Shown: positions 9,001 to 14,692 of the stretch, one piece after another
Layout of the letters: each line of letters opens with the position of its first letter
Position numbering within the stretch: position 1 is the stretch's first letter
NCBI GenBank assembly: GCA_965275905.1
Contig: CBDHYJ010000075.1
Location: 84,499-148,498 of the forward strand
Direction of reading: 5' to 3'
DNA length: 64,000 bases
Origin: CBDAQD01 sp965275905
GTDB lineage: Bacteria; Pseudomonadota; Alphaproteobacteria; Rhizobiales; JAJFHC01
Translations under genes and position numbers: made by a program
The notes under the pieces: model-generated
Seen by the model: only the letters and a program-made list of their open reading frames with translations
Databases searched by the model: none
Told to the model about the DNA's origin: nothing

Positions 9001-10671
9001 GCCGATCGCCGTTCCCCCGACGGAAACGACCGACCCGACGGTCATACCGGCAGAGAGGCTGACCGTTCCGCTGACATCGAATGCAAGAACGTCTTCGCCC
9101 GGCACGCCGTTGTTCGAAACCGTGACTCGGAGAGTCCCGCCGTTGAGCGTGGTGCTGTCGGCATCCGTGACCGTGGCCGGTGTGCCCTGGTCGATGATGG
9201 CCGGCGCACTTGCCTCGATGTAGGTCGTACCGTCACCGCTGAGCGAACCGATATCCGGAGGCTGCTCCGAAGGTGGTGGAGGCGGCGGCGGAGGTGGCGG
9301 CGGCGGAGGTGGCGGCGGCGGAGGCGGCGGCGGAGGTGGCGGCGGCGGAGGTGGCGGCGGCGGAGGCGGCGGCGGGGGTGGCGGCGGCGGAGGTGGCGGC
9401 GGAGGGGGCGGCGGAGGCGGTGCGGAATCACCGTCTCCATCGCCATCGCCGTCTCCATCACCATCGCCGTCCCCATCACCGTCGCCGTCGCCGTCGCCGT
9501 CTCCATCACCGTCGCCGTCGCCGTCCCCATCTCCGTCGCCGTCCCCATCTCCGTCGCCGTCACCATCCCCGTCGCCGTCTCCATCGCCGGCAGACTGGGT
9601 GGTGTCCGGATCGGAATCGCCGTCTCCATCGCCGTCACCGTCCCCATCGCCGTCGCCGTCCCCATCTCCATCACCGGAGTTATTGGAGACCGGGTCGTCG
9701 CCGGCCTGGATACGTTGCTGCACTGCGGAGAAGGTCGCGTAGACGGTGTTCAAGGCTGCCTGGTCTGCGAACAGTTCGCCCGGAGTCCGGGGGACTTCGA
9801 TGGCGTCGCCGTCAACCGTGTTGATGACGAGTTTCGTGCCGAGATCGGAAACCACGCCGATCGGTTCGTCGGTGCCTTTCCGGAAGACCGTGAACTGGCT
9901 GACATTGCCGGTATCCGGATCCGGCGCGATCTTGAAGGTGACTTCAGGCTGGTCGATGTTGGTGAGTTCGGCCGTGCCGTCGGCCAGCGTGATATTGATG
10001 ATGCCGGTCGTGCCGCGAACACCCATCGTCGCCACGGGCGTATCGACACGCATGTCGCCGGTCGGCGCGATCTTGCCGGCGACGAACACAAAGGTGCCCT
10101 CCACCAGGTTCATCAGCATCGAGTTGTTGCTGCCGTTGGGCTGATAGACGAGTTCGTTCAGGACCATCCGGGAATCGCCGGAAAGCGTGAAGACCGTCTC
10201 GTCCAGGAACACGATACCGAGGTTCGCGCCGTCATCCGTCTGGATGACGTCGCCCTTGAAGACCTTGTCGCCGATCTTGAGTTCGACCACCGTCCCGTCA
10301 ACGCGCGTGGCGGTCGCCCTGCCCGTGAGCGTCTCGACCTGACCGATTGGCTCGGTGCCGGTCGGGGCGTCGTTGGTGCCGGCCTGCGCGTACTGACCCG
10401 GAGCGAGCGGTCCCGCCAGCGCAGCGACAACCTCCGGCGTAAGCCATGCGCCGTCTGCCGTCAGAGTGGGAAGTTCTTCCTGTGCGAAGTAGTCGACAAT
10501 GATGATGACCTGACCGTCTTCACCGGTGATCACCAGGTCGCTGCCGGAGCGCGAGAAATTGCCATTGAAGAGCAGATGGCGATCGGGAATTTCCACGAAC
10601 GGACCATCAACTGTGATGGAGGTCACAGGCTTGGCGCCCACGCCCCCCTTGAATACGAATTGTTTGACCAC
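1..10671 (-). CDS. Giant FecR-headed, cadherin/Ig-repeat type I-secreted adhesin (3' end outside window)
   Basis: One open frame of 3,557 codons without a stop; it runs off the left edge, so the C-terminal secretion signal and any RTX repeats are not visible. The GTG start at 10671 is chosen because an in-frame TAG lies five codons upstream. Layout by residue: 1-110 a leader domain ending in a GQYAQAG-like segment; 112-228 a FecR domain with LKIGDKVFKGDVIQTDDGA and TPVATMGVRGT; about 332-415 Gly-Asp repeats; 418-467 fifty consecutive prolines; about 477-794 cadherin-like repeats; about 794-1824 seven tandem repeats of about 149 residues; 1824-2977 further cadherin-like repeats of two kinds; about 2977-3180 a LamG/concanavalin A-like domain with GNWHHIAVTVD; then the first repeat types again. 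It probably acts at the cell surface in attachment. It lies downstream of its own type I exporter genes on the same strand. Ligand and exact family are unknown. Confidence 0.9.
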   Translation of the reverse strand, partial: MVKQFVFKGGVGAKPVTSITVDGPFVEIPDRHLLFNGNFSRSGSDLVITGEDGQVIIIVDYFAQEELPTLTADGAWLTPEVVAALAGPLAPGQYAQAGTNDAPTGTEPIGQVETLTGRATATRVDGTVVELKIGDKVFKGDVIQTDDGANLGIVFLDETVFTLSGDSRMVLNELVYQPNGSNNSMLMNLVEGTFVFVAGKIAPTGDMRVDTPVATMGVRGTTGIINITLADGTAELTNIDQPEVTFKIAPDPDTGNVSQFTVFRKGTDEPIGVVSDLGTKLVINTVDGDAIEVPRTPGELFADQAALNTVYATFSAVQQRIQAGDDPVSNNSGDGDGDGDGDGDGDGDGDGDSDPDTTQSAGDGDGDGDGDGDGDGDGDGDGDGDGDGDGDGDGDGDGDGDGDGDGDGDGDGDGDSAPPPPPPPPPPPPPPPPPPPPPPPPPPPPPPPPPPPPPPPPPPPPPPPPPPSEQPPDIGSLSGDGTTYIEASAPAIIDQGTPATVTDADSTTLNGGTLRVTVSNNGVPGEDVLAFDVSGTVSLSAGMTVGSVVSVGGTAIGTISSDGDGSDLIVDLDTADATPAAVAELLQAVTYENTSADPTVATRTVSFFVSDGDDNTSSAATTTIFIVATSADPVIGNLTGDNLDYTEGDGQVVIDQPSSPPPAPQDPDATVTDTDSADFDQGILTATVISGGDITEDLLGLDTSGTVGIVGSGVFVGGTQIGSILTQGVGLPFSIQFNANATPANVETLIQAITYENTDTTNPTTGTRTVSLTLTDGDGGGSFETEVTVDVSADNDAPTLDLDGDNDSGATGADYDGTFTEGGGPVAIGDIVDPDITITDPDDTNIESATITLTNRPDGGDESLSVSGALPSGITAGAYNPATGVITLTGSASLADYQTAIGQIRYNNTDANPDGADRIIDVVVNDGDSNSNVATATISIVANNDAPTLDLDGDNDSGATGADFDGSFTEDAGGVAIGDIVDPDITVTDVDDTNIESATITLTNRPDGIDESLSVSGGLPTGIIAGAYNPATGVITLTGTASLADYQTAIGQIRYNNASQDPGTADRIITVVVNDGDSDSNTATATIAVSGANDAPALDLDADNDSGASGADYNGTFTEGGGGVAIGDIVDPDIAVTDVDDTNIESATITLTNRPDGGDESLSVSGGLPSGIVASVYNPATGVLTLTGTGSLADYQTAIGQIRYNNTSTNPDGTDRSITVVVNDGDDDSNVATATISIVANNNAPTLDLDLDNDSGATGDDYTGTWTEGGGGVAIGDIVDPDITITDPDDTNIESATITLTNRLDGAAESLSVVGGLPAGITEIAYNPATGVLTLTGTASLADYQTAIGQIRYDNTSEDPNTTNRVINVVVNDGDNNSNTATATLSINALNDAPVLDLDGDNDSGASGANFSGTFVEDGGPVAIGDIVDPDILITDADDTNIESATLTLTNRPNGVFESLSVSGVLPSGITASVYNPATGVITLTGSASIADYQTAIGQILYNNTDNQPVTDNRVITVVVNDGDADSNVATATLTVDTVNDLPILDLDFNNDSGAGGSDYNTSFTEGGGAVSVADNDIAIVDVDDVNLSFARIELTNRPDGADESLSINGALPSGITTVGYNPSTGVLILSGSASIADYQTAIQQVEYNNTSSNPDTADRIIEIEVNDGDDASSNVGTTTVVFSASNDAPALDLDSDDDSGASGADFLGSFTEDLGPVAVGDIVDPDITITDADNANLVSATVTLTNRPDGGSESLSVLGVLPSGITAGAYNPATGEIVLTGTASLADYQTAIGQIRYNNTSQAPDTTDRTITVVVNDGVDDSNTATATIVVNATVDAPTISDLGGDSFTYNEGDGAQNIDQGTSASVVDVDSSDFNGGNLTVAIVTGGDNAEDVLGIENQGSSAGQIGVSGLTVSFEGNVIGSFVGGASGANLVVTFTTADATPAAVQALVQAITYTNTDTDNPTSGNRIVRFNVNDGDGGTSANSDVTITVAPQNDAPTIQFLSQTRAYNEGQGVLVIDNLTPAQISDVDSADFNGGSMTISITAGGVPAEDVLSIQSQSPATDAGNISISGSNVLVGNGTTTDVFATIAGGTGGADLVITFNSALATPALVSDVAALLTYENTDTDNPTGGNRTIEVTVNDGDGGTSAAAVSTVNVLVTNDPPVINDLAGDTLAYSEGDLFQIIDQGTLATVVDPDSADFDNGVLTVSITNRVVTEDIVSLSDSGTGITLSAGVSLNSEITIGGDVIGTIGSGGALNQNLVVTFNSDADATDVQTVINAVTYLNSNNINPDETARTVRFVLTDGDGGSTGNVDTIVNVTGVDDFTNLSGISGDNLDYDEGDGAQIIDQGAALTITDGDSPDFNGGFLRIQIVSGGDSAEDLLGILAVGDGTGEINVSGSTVTYEGNAIGTIAGGPNNISLQVDFTTADATPEAVQALARQFTYTNTDTDDPTTGARTVRFFVDDGDGGTATSSDATVTVNAVNDAPTLTATGDDPGFTEGAAAQGLFSATSIDTVEAAETIIGLTFTVTNVDGTTDEVLAIDGSNITLDNGNTGTTATNSITFNVTVSGSTATVVLSSANLSVTAAEALVDAVTYANTSDDPTATAGTRVVTISQIVDSGGTANGGVHASNPGIASTVTITPINDPPTLTATGDNPTFTEGGSAQGLFSSAAASTIESGQTITGLELTVTNVDGTADEVLSIDGTSIALTDTNSGTTTTGLNFAVAVTGSTATVTLTGGTLSEAQTQTLVDGITYSNASDDPTATGGNRVVTITEIVDSGLGGIPHTNTTALSIASTVTVTPVNDEPSLTATGLDPSWTETTSAPLLFSGTSIDTVEAGQDIIGFTFTITNVQDGNDDILFVGGNNVFLNDGNSIGVGSGFTASVSFSGTTATVTLSGGTLTVAAAETFIDDMRWQNSGDDPGAAGTSRVITITEIVDSGGTANGGDDTGAPGISSTVAVTPVNDPTTADLPRAASFGGTTSDFSIDNNLAGLAGSLPTGDYTVSFWVNDPTTEGANETYISYAVSGQNNELVLSKSGGNLHILTNGGAEPGVDTGLTIPTDGNWHHIAVTVDVSSGAFTVFLDGEAAGSGTTTAGGLGLDGILVLGQEQDLGGGGFTAAQALDGSLADVAIFSGELSQGAIDTISNGTVTPTNAILFLRWNNDTNRFEDISGGGNNQTTNGNVTTDTGPVAVVTEDGSIVISGIELSDPDNASTTVRLTVTQGDIAFTGATTGLAFSDGDGSDGTLEFTGTLADINTALANSIEYTPDLNADTDDTLTIEADDGSGFGPQLVLTLPVIPVNDAPVLDLDANDSSGATGGDFNNTFTEGGGPVAIGDSAQSDLSISDVDDTNIESATITLTNRPDGADEFLVVTGGLPGGITASAYNPVDGTITLSGSASITDYEGALELIGYNNTNVNPDTANRIITVVVNDGDVDSNTATATITVNASNNAPAIAGIPGEVLAYFEGDGTQILDIDNLATVTDVDSTDFNTGTLTVSIISGRDDAEDVLGIQNQGTGAGEIGVSGSDVTFGGVTIGTFTGGTGTDDLVITFN
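5200..8290 (-). repeat. Seven tandem copies of a ~447-bp adhesin repeat
   Basis: A marker encoding QTAIGQIRYNNT recurs at about 5293, 5743, 6181, 6628, 7075, 7522 and 7969. The spacings are 450, 438, 447, 447, 447 and 447 bp, all multiples of three. Each unit encodes about 149 residues with conserved segments such as DLDGDNDSGATGAD, ITLTNRPDG and YNPATGVITLTG. An eighth, separated copy lies near 300-850. The four 447-bp units look the most alike, which fits recent duplication. Confidence 0.9.
9271..9420 (-). repeat. Codon run for 50 uninterrupted prolines
   Basis: Read in the adhesin frame, every codon from 9420 down to 9271 is CCN (CCG, CCA, CCT or CCC), giving exactly 50 prolines at residues 418-467. 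The flanking codons are Asp-Ser-Ala on the N-terminal side and Ser on the other. The synonymous codons are mixed, so this is not a simple trinucleotide slip array. It probably forms a stiff polyproline II rod between the FecR head and the repeat stalk. Confidence 0.95.
9427..9678 (-). repeat. Hexanucleotide-type repeat encoding a Gly-Asp tract
   Basis: Near-perfect six-base units (GGCGAC, GGAGAC, GGGGAC, GGTGAC, GGCGAT) encode Gly-Asp dipeptides. One short interruption reads SDPDTTQSA. The tract is strongly acidic, lies between the FecR domain and the proline run, and keeps frame whenever whole units are gained or lost. Confidence 0.9.
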
Positions 10672-10721
10672 CCCGAGGCCCCGCAGCTACGAATTGTCGA
10701 CAGTTAACAATTACTTAACGC

Positions 10722-10750
10722 ATCATAGGCAAGAGCCTGAAAAGTGTCCA
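10722..10750 (-). promoter_or_regulatory. Probable sigma-70-like promoter of the adhesin gene
   Basis: On the minus strand TGGACA (10750-10745) and TATGAT (10727-10722) are separated by 17 bases, each one mismatch from the -35 and -10 consensus. The predicted start is about 10715, leaving a leader of roughly 45 bases before the GTG. This is a pattern match only. Confidence 0.5.
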
Positions 10751-10961
10751 GCGAACCGCGCGAGTGTTGGATCATATGGTAAAGCAACTTGAGGTTGCAT
10801 CAGGTGACAAGATCCATACAGCCCGAGTAATGCCAACTGGAAATTACTGAAATTGATCAAGAAATCGCCGTTATTGGCAAATACTCGACAATTTCCACGG
10901 GAACACACCTGCAAAACTGGCTCTGCCACTCCCTGAAATACAGGCATTTGCCGCATTTCAG

Positions 10962-10977
10962 TGTGATTTATGTCACA
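10962..10977. promoter_or_regulatory. Perfect CRP/FNR-family palindrome (TGTGA-N6-TCACA)
   Basis: The bases TGTGATTTATGTCACA form a perfect two-fold symmetric core identical to the Escherichia coli CRP half sites. It is centred about 298 bp upstream of the adhesin GTG and about 255 bp upstream of the best promoter-like element, farther than for a classical activator. It could serve a more distal promoter. The cognate regulator is not in the window. Confidence 0.55.
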
Positions 10978-11014
10978 ATTGGGATGTGGAGAATCGGGCC
11001 GTCGATCACGCGAC

Positions 11015-12334
11015 TCAGCGCTCTCTGAGAGCCTCGTAACGCACCTTCGTGAGCGGCTTCAGAAGATAATCAAGGACGGTTTTCTTCCCCGTCAGAATGT
11101 CAACCTGGGCAACCATGCCGGGAATGATCGGAAGCTGCTCAGTCCCGAGGCTGAGAAAATTCTGCTCGGTCCGGACGATGACCCGGTAAAATGTCTCCGA
11201 TTGCTCATCGGTAATCGTGTCCGCGCTGATCCGTTCGACCTTGCCGTCAAGCGCCCCGTAAATGGAATAATCATAGGCCGTGAGCTTGACGCTGGCGGCC
11301 TGATCGGGCCGCACGAACGCCACATCCTGCGGCCGAAGCCGCGCCTCGATAAGCAGGTTGTCCCCCAGCGGCACGATCTCGATGATGTCCTGGCCCGGCT
11401 TCACCACCGAACCGATCGTATTGGTGTTGACCTTGTTAACGATCCCGCGCACCGGCGCCTTGAGCGACGCCCGGGTAACCCTGTCCCTGGCCCCCTTGAT
11501 CGTCTCCTCGATCACACCGAGCTCGGCCCGGGCCTTGGCCAGCCGCTCCCGGGCTTCCGCCTGATGGCCGAACTTCGCCGTCTCGATCCTGTTGCGGGCT
11601 TCCTCGATCGCCGAGGACGCGCGCGGCAGCGACGCGGTCACAATGGCCAGTTCGCCGTTCACCTCGGCCGCCTGCCGCTCCATGCGCAGCAACTCGATCT
11701 CGGGGACGACCCCGCGCTCCTTCATCTTACGCGTCAGCGTCAGTTCGCGGTCGAGCGGTTTCTTGGACGATTCCAGCTTGATCCTGCGAGCGTCCAGTTC
11801 CTGAAGCTCCTGCTCCTTCTGCACGAGCTGTTGCCGGAGAATGGAGACCTCCTGGTCGCGCTTCAGCCGGCGCACGTTGAAGACGTCCTGTTCGTTGGCA
11901 ACCAGTTCAGGCGCGTTGTTCGCCAGCGCCTTGTCGATGTTGACCTCGTCCGCCCCGGTCGCTTCGGCGAGAAGCCGCGCTATCTCGGCGCGCAGTGCCC
12001 AGCGCCGCTGACTCAGTTCGCCGAGCCGGGCAGCGAACCCCGTGTCGTCGATCCGCATCAGGACCTGGTCCTTCTCGACCGAGTCACCCTCGCGAATCAG
12101 GATCTCCCTGACAATGCCGCCTTCAAGGGTCTGGACCACCTGCAGCTGGCTGGACGGGATGACGCGCCCGTCGCCGCTGGTCACTTCCTCGACGGTCGCG
12201 ATCTCGGCCCAGATCAGACCGACCAGAACGATGAAGCCGACGATGCCGATGAGAATCCACGCGGCACGCGGCGCCCGCTCCTCGACGGCGGCACGCACGT
12301 CGTTGGCAAACTCGAACTCGTCCTTGCCCATCAT
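11015..12334 (-). CDS. HlyD-family type I secretion periplasmic adaptor
   Basis: A 439-residue membrane fusion protein of the HlyD/LapC type (type I secretion adaptor). It should link the inner-membrane ABC transporter to the outer-membrane channel. A cytoplasmic N-terminal stretch is followed by one transmembrane segment (about residues 26-46, ILIGIVGFIVLVGLIW). Then comes a lipoyl/barrel start with SSQLQVVQTLEGGIVREILIREGD, a long alpha-helical hairpin (about 90-290) and a C-terminal beta-barrel region with a LIEARLRPQDVAFVRPDQ segment. The start overlaps the stop of the ABC gene by four bases (ATGA), so the two are translationally coupled. The length is normal for the family. Confidence 0.92.
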   Translation of the reverse strand: MMGKDEFEFANDVRAAVEERAPRAAWILIGIVGFIVLVGLIWAEIATVEEVTSGDGRVIPSSQLQVVQTLEGGIVREILIREGDSVEKDQVLMRIDDTGFAARLGELSQRRWALRAEIARLLAEATGADEVNIDKALANNAPELVANEQDVFNVRRLKRDQEVSILRQQLVQKEQELQELDARRIKLESSKKPLDRELTLTRKMKERGVVPEIELLRMERQAAEVNGELAIVTASLPRASSAIEEARNRIETAKFGHQAEARERLAKARAELGVIEETIKGARDRVTRASLKAPVRGIVNKVNTNTIGSVVKPGQDIIEIVPLGDNLLIEARLRPQDVAFVRPDQAASVKLTAYDYSIYGALDGKVERISADTITDEQSETFYRVIVRTEQNFLSLGTEQLPIIPGMVAQVDILTGKKTVLDYLLKPLTKVRYEALRER

Positions 12335-14604
12335 GACTCGCCACCATCGTCATCGTCATCGGCAGAGGTTTCCCCGTCCGCGGACGGCGCCCGGAACTTC
12401 CGGTTCTTCAGCGCATCGAGCACCACATCCTTGGGCCCGTCCGCAACAAGCCCGCCGCCCTCGATGACGATCAGGCGGTCCACCAGTTCCAGGAACGAGT
12501 TGCGGTGTGTCGATACGATCAACGTGTCGTCCTCGCCCAGGTTTTCCCGGAGATGCTCGATAAGCGTGAGTTCAGTATTGGTGTCCATCGCACTCGACGG
12601 CTCGTCGAGAAACAGCACCTTGGGCCGCCGCAGAAGCATACGGGCCAGCGACACGGCCTGACGCTGCCCGCCGGAGAGCCCCCGCCCTCTCTCGCCTATC
12701 GGCATGTTCAGGCCGAGCGGATGAACGGCGGAGAAGCCCTGCACGCCGGAGATCCTGACCGCTTCGGCGATCTCGTGTTCGCTTGCGTTCGGCCTGCCCA
12801 GAATGATGTTCTCCCTGAGCGTGCCGAGAAACAGTTCTGGGTCCTGCGAGACGAAGCCGACACCGGCACGCAGCTCCGCCGGTTCGTAGTGGCGGATATC
12901 GACGCCGTCGATGAGGATCACGCCCTTGTCCGCGGCAAACAGCCCGGCGAGCATCCTGCCGATCGTCGTCTTGCCGGATCCCACGCGCCCGATGACGCCG
13001 ACCCGTTCGCCCGGCTTTATCGAAAGCGAGATGTCCTTGAGTGTCTCCGCGCTGGCCCCGGGATAGGCAAAGGTGACATCGCGAAACTCGATCTCGCCCC
13101 GTTCCACCGTTTGCCCGCTGACAATCGCCTCATGGCGTTCCTCGTCCAGGTCCATGAAAGCGGTCAGCGTCCGCATGGCCGCGAAAGACTGCTGCGCGCG
13201 CGCAAATGTCTGGGCGATATTGCCGAGCGGAACAAGCACGCGGCCGGACAGAATGTTTGCCGCGATCAGGCCGCCAACGGTCAGCTCTCCGCCTGCGACG
13301 AGAAACACGCCCCAGAATATGATGATGATGCCGACACCCTGCTGGACCGTGCCGGTGAAGTTGGCCGCAAAGGTCGACCAGAATTTGGTCGACGAATTCG
13401 CACGGGCCGTCGCCGCGACCGCTTCCTCCCATCGCGACTGCATCACGCCTTCGCCGGAAACGGCCTTGATCGATTCCAGGCCGATCAGGGATTCGACAAG
13501 GATCGAATGCCGGCGCGCCGCCTGCGCCTGGGTCCGTTTGACCGACCGGGCAAGCGGCAGTTGTATGAACAGCGAAACCAGAAGCACGAGCGGAACCGCG
13601 AGTAGCGGGACCATTGCGATCGGTCCGGCGATCAACCACAGCACGGCGATGAAGACTCCGATGAAGAGAAGATCGGTTACCGCAATGATGCTCGAGGAGG
13701 TAAAGAAGTCGCGGACCGTTTCGAAATCGCGAATCTGATTGGCGACGGCGCCGGATGACGCCGTCTGCTGTGCCATGGAAATGCCCAGAGCGTGCTGGAA
13801 GAGATCGGCCGCGACGCGCATGTCGACTCTTCGGCCGGTCTGATCGAGCACAACAGTCCGCATCTGCTTGAGCAGAAAGTCGAAGAAGACCGCTAGCGCA
13901 ACACCGGCCGCCAGAGCCACCAGTGTCGGTATCGCGAGATTGGGTATCACCCTGTCGTAAACGTTCATGACGAACAGGGGAAACGCCAGACCGAGCAGAT
14001 TGACCACGAGGGCGGCAAGCACGATCTGCAGCCATGACGGCCAGAACTTGAACACGGCGGACCAGAGCCAGTGCCCGCGCTGCCGGCCGGTCGGCTGCTG
14101 GGCGGTGTCGGGCCCGTCGGCCGGCTCTTCAACCGTGACGTAGAACAGGTATCCCGACGCCTCCCGTTCCAGGCGCGCCATCCATACCGGCTTCGCCTTG
14201 TCGGAGAGCAACGGATAGACCACCCTCGCCCGCCGCGCACGCGACTGCTTGCGCACCACGACGCAGGCGTCGCCATTGTTGAACAGGACAATGAAGGGAA
14301 CCACCAGAGACGGCACGCGTGCGATCGACCGCTCTACAAGCTGGACCTTCAGGCCCAGACGCGCCGCTGCCCGCGGCACGAGATCGACGGTCAGCCTTCC
14401 GTTGCGCAACGGCAGGCCGCTCAGAACCGCCCGTCTGGATACGGGCTTTCCGGCTTCGCGGGCAATGTACTCCAGACAAGCCAGCAGCGGGTCGTCATCG
14501 ACCGCTTCGGCTTCAAGCAGGTCGGGATCGTGCTGGTGTGTGTCAGGTTCGTCTATTGTGTCTCCCGCAGTGACCGGATTCGCATCGCTGACACGTAAAT
14601 CCAT
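12331..14604 (-). CDS. Type I secretion ABC transporter, LapB/LssB type with degenerate C39-like domain
   Basis: A 757-residue permease-ATPase fusion that should export the neighbouring giant adhesin. Residues about 35-165 resemble the C39-like peptidase domain, but the catalytic Cys-Gly context and His are absent (DPLLACLEYIAREAG; NNGDACVVV), so this part should bind rather than cleave substrate. Transmembrane helices span about 190-450. The ATPase shows Walker A GRVGSGKTT (539-547), signature LSGGQRQA (643-650), Walker B VLFLDEP (663-669) and the switch His at about 700 (STHRN). The C-terminus is acidic. It lies 88 bp after the tolC-like gene and overlaps the adaptor gene by four bases. Confidence 0.93.
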   Translation of the reverse strand: MDLRVSDANPVTAGDTIDEPDTHQHDPDLLEAEAVDDDPLLACLEYIAREAGKPVSRRAVLSGLPLRNGRLTVDLVPRAAARLGLKVQLVERSIARVPSLVVPFIVLFNNGDACVVVRKQSRARRARVVYPLLSDKAKPVWMARLEREASGYLFYVTVEEPADGPDTAQQPTGRQRGHWLWSAVFKFWPSWLQIVLAALVVNLLGLAFPLFVMNVYDRVIPNLAIPTLVALAAGVALAVFFDFLLKQMRTVVLDQTGRRVDMRVAADLFQHALGISMAQQTASSGAVANQIRDFETVRDFFTSSSIIAVTDLLFIGVFIAVLWLIAGPIAMVPLLAVPLVLLVSLFIQLPLARSVKRTQAQAARRHSILVESLIGLESIKAVSGEGVMQSRWEEAVAATARANSSTKFWSTFAANFTGTVQQGVGIIIIFWGVFLVAGGELTVGGLIAANILSGRVLVPLGNIAQTFARAQQSFAAMRTLTAFMDLDEERHEAIVSGQTVERGEIEFRDVTFAYPGASAETLKDISLSIKPGERVGVIGRVGSGKTTIGRMLAGLFAADKGVILIDGVDIRHYEPAELRAGVGFVSQDPELFLGTLRENIILGRPNASEHEIAEAVRISGVQGFSAVHPLGLNMPIGERGRGLSGGQRQAVSLARMLLRRPKVLFLDEPSSAMDTNTELTLIEHLRENLGEDDTLIVSTHRNSFLELVDRLIVIEGGGLVADGPKDVVLDALKNRKFRAPSADGETSADDDDDGGES

Positions 14605-14692
14605 GGCCCCAAAACACCAGAATAATCCGCCTCTGGTCCAGCGGCTTCCAAAATTACCGTTAAGGCCTCACCGGGCGCCAGCGCGAAAATAA

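Larger units (their letters stand above)
10672..11014. other. 343-bp AT-richer regulatory gap between exporter operon and adhesin
   Basis: This gap lies between the stop of the HlyD-like gene and the adhesin start. It contains the promoter-like element at 10722-10750 and the palindrome at 10962-10977. No convincing gene was seen; a 77-codon open frame at 10723-10956 has no recognisable domain and would overlap the promoter. Confidence 0.7.

Noticed and set aside
9271..9678. CRISPR array
   Set aside because: The repeats are 3-6 bp units in a coding frame with no repeat-spacer structure.
9273..9824. Alanine/arginine/histidine-rich plus-strand frame
   Set aside because: Opposite strand of the polyproline and Gly-Asp tracts.
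10350..10430. LapG-type cleavage site in the adhesin leader
   Set aside because: Only AALAG and YAQAG were seen near residues 83-98; neither matches the known TAAG/AAAG recognition sequence.
10723..10956. 77-codon minus-strand frame upstream of the adhesin
   Set aside because: No family, overlaps the likely promoter, and composition is unlike neighbouring genes.
10970..12661. A 563-codon plus-strand frame
   Set aside because: Antisense to the HlyD and ABC genes, which have clear domains; no motif of its own.
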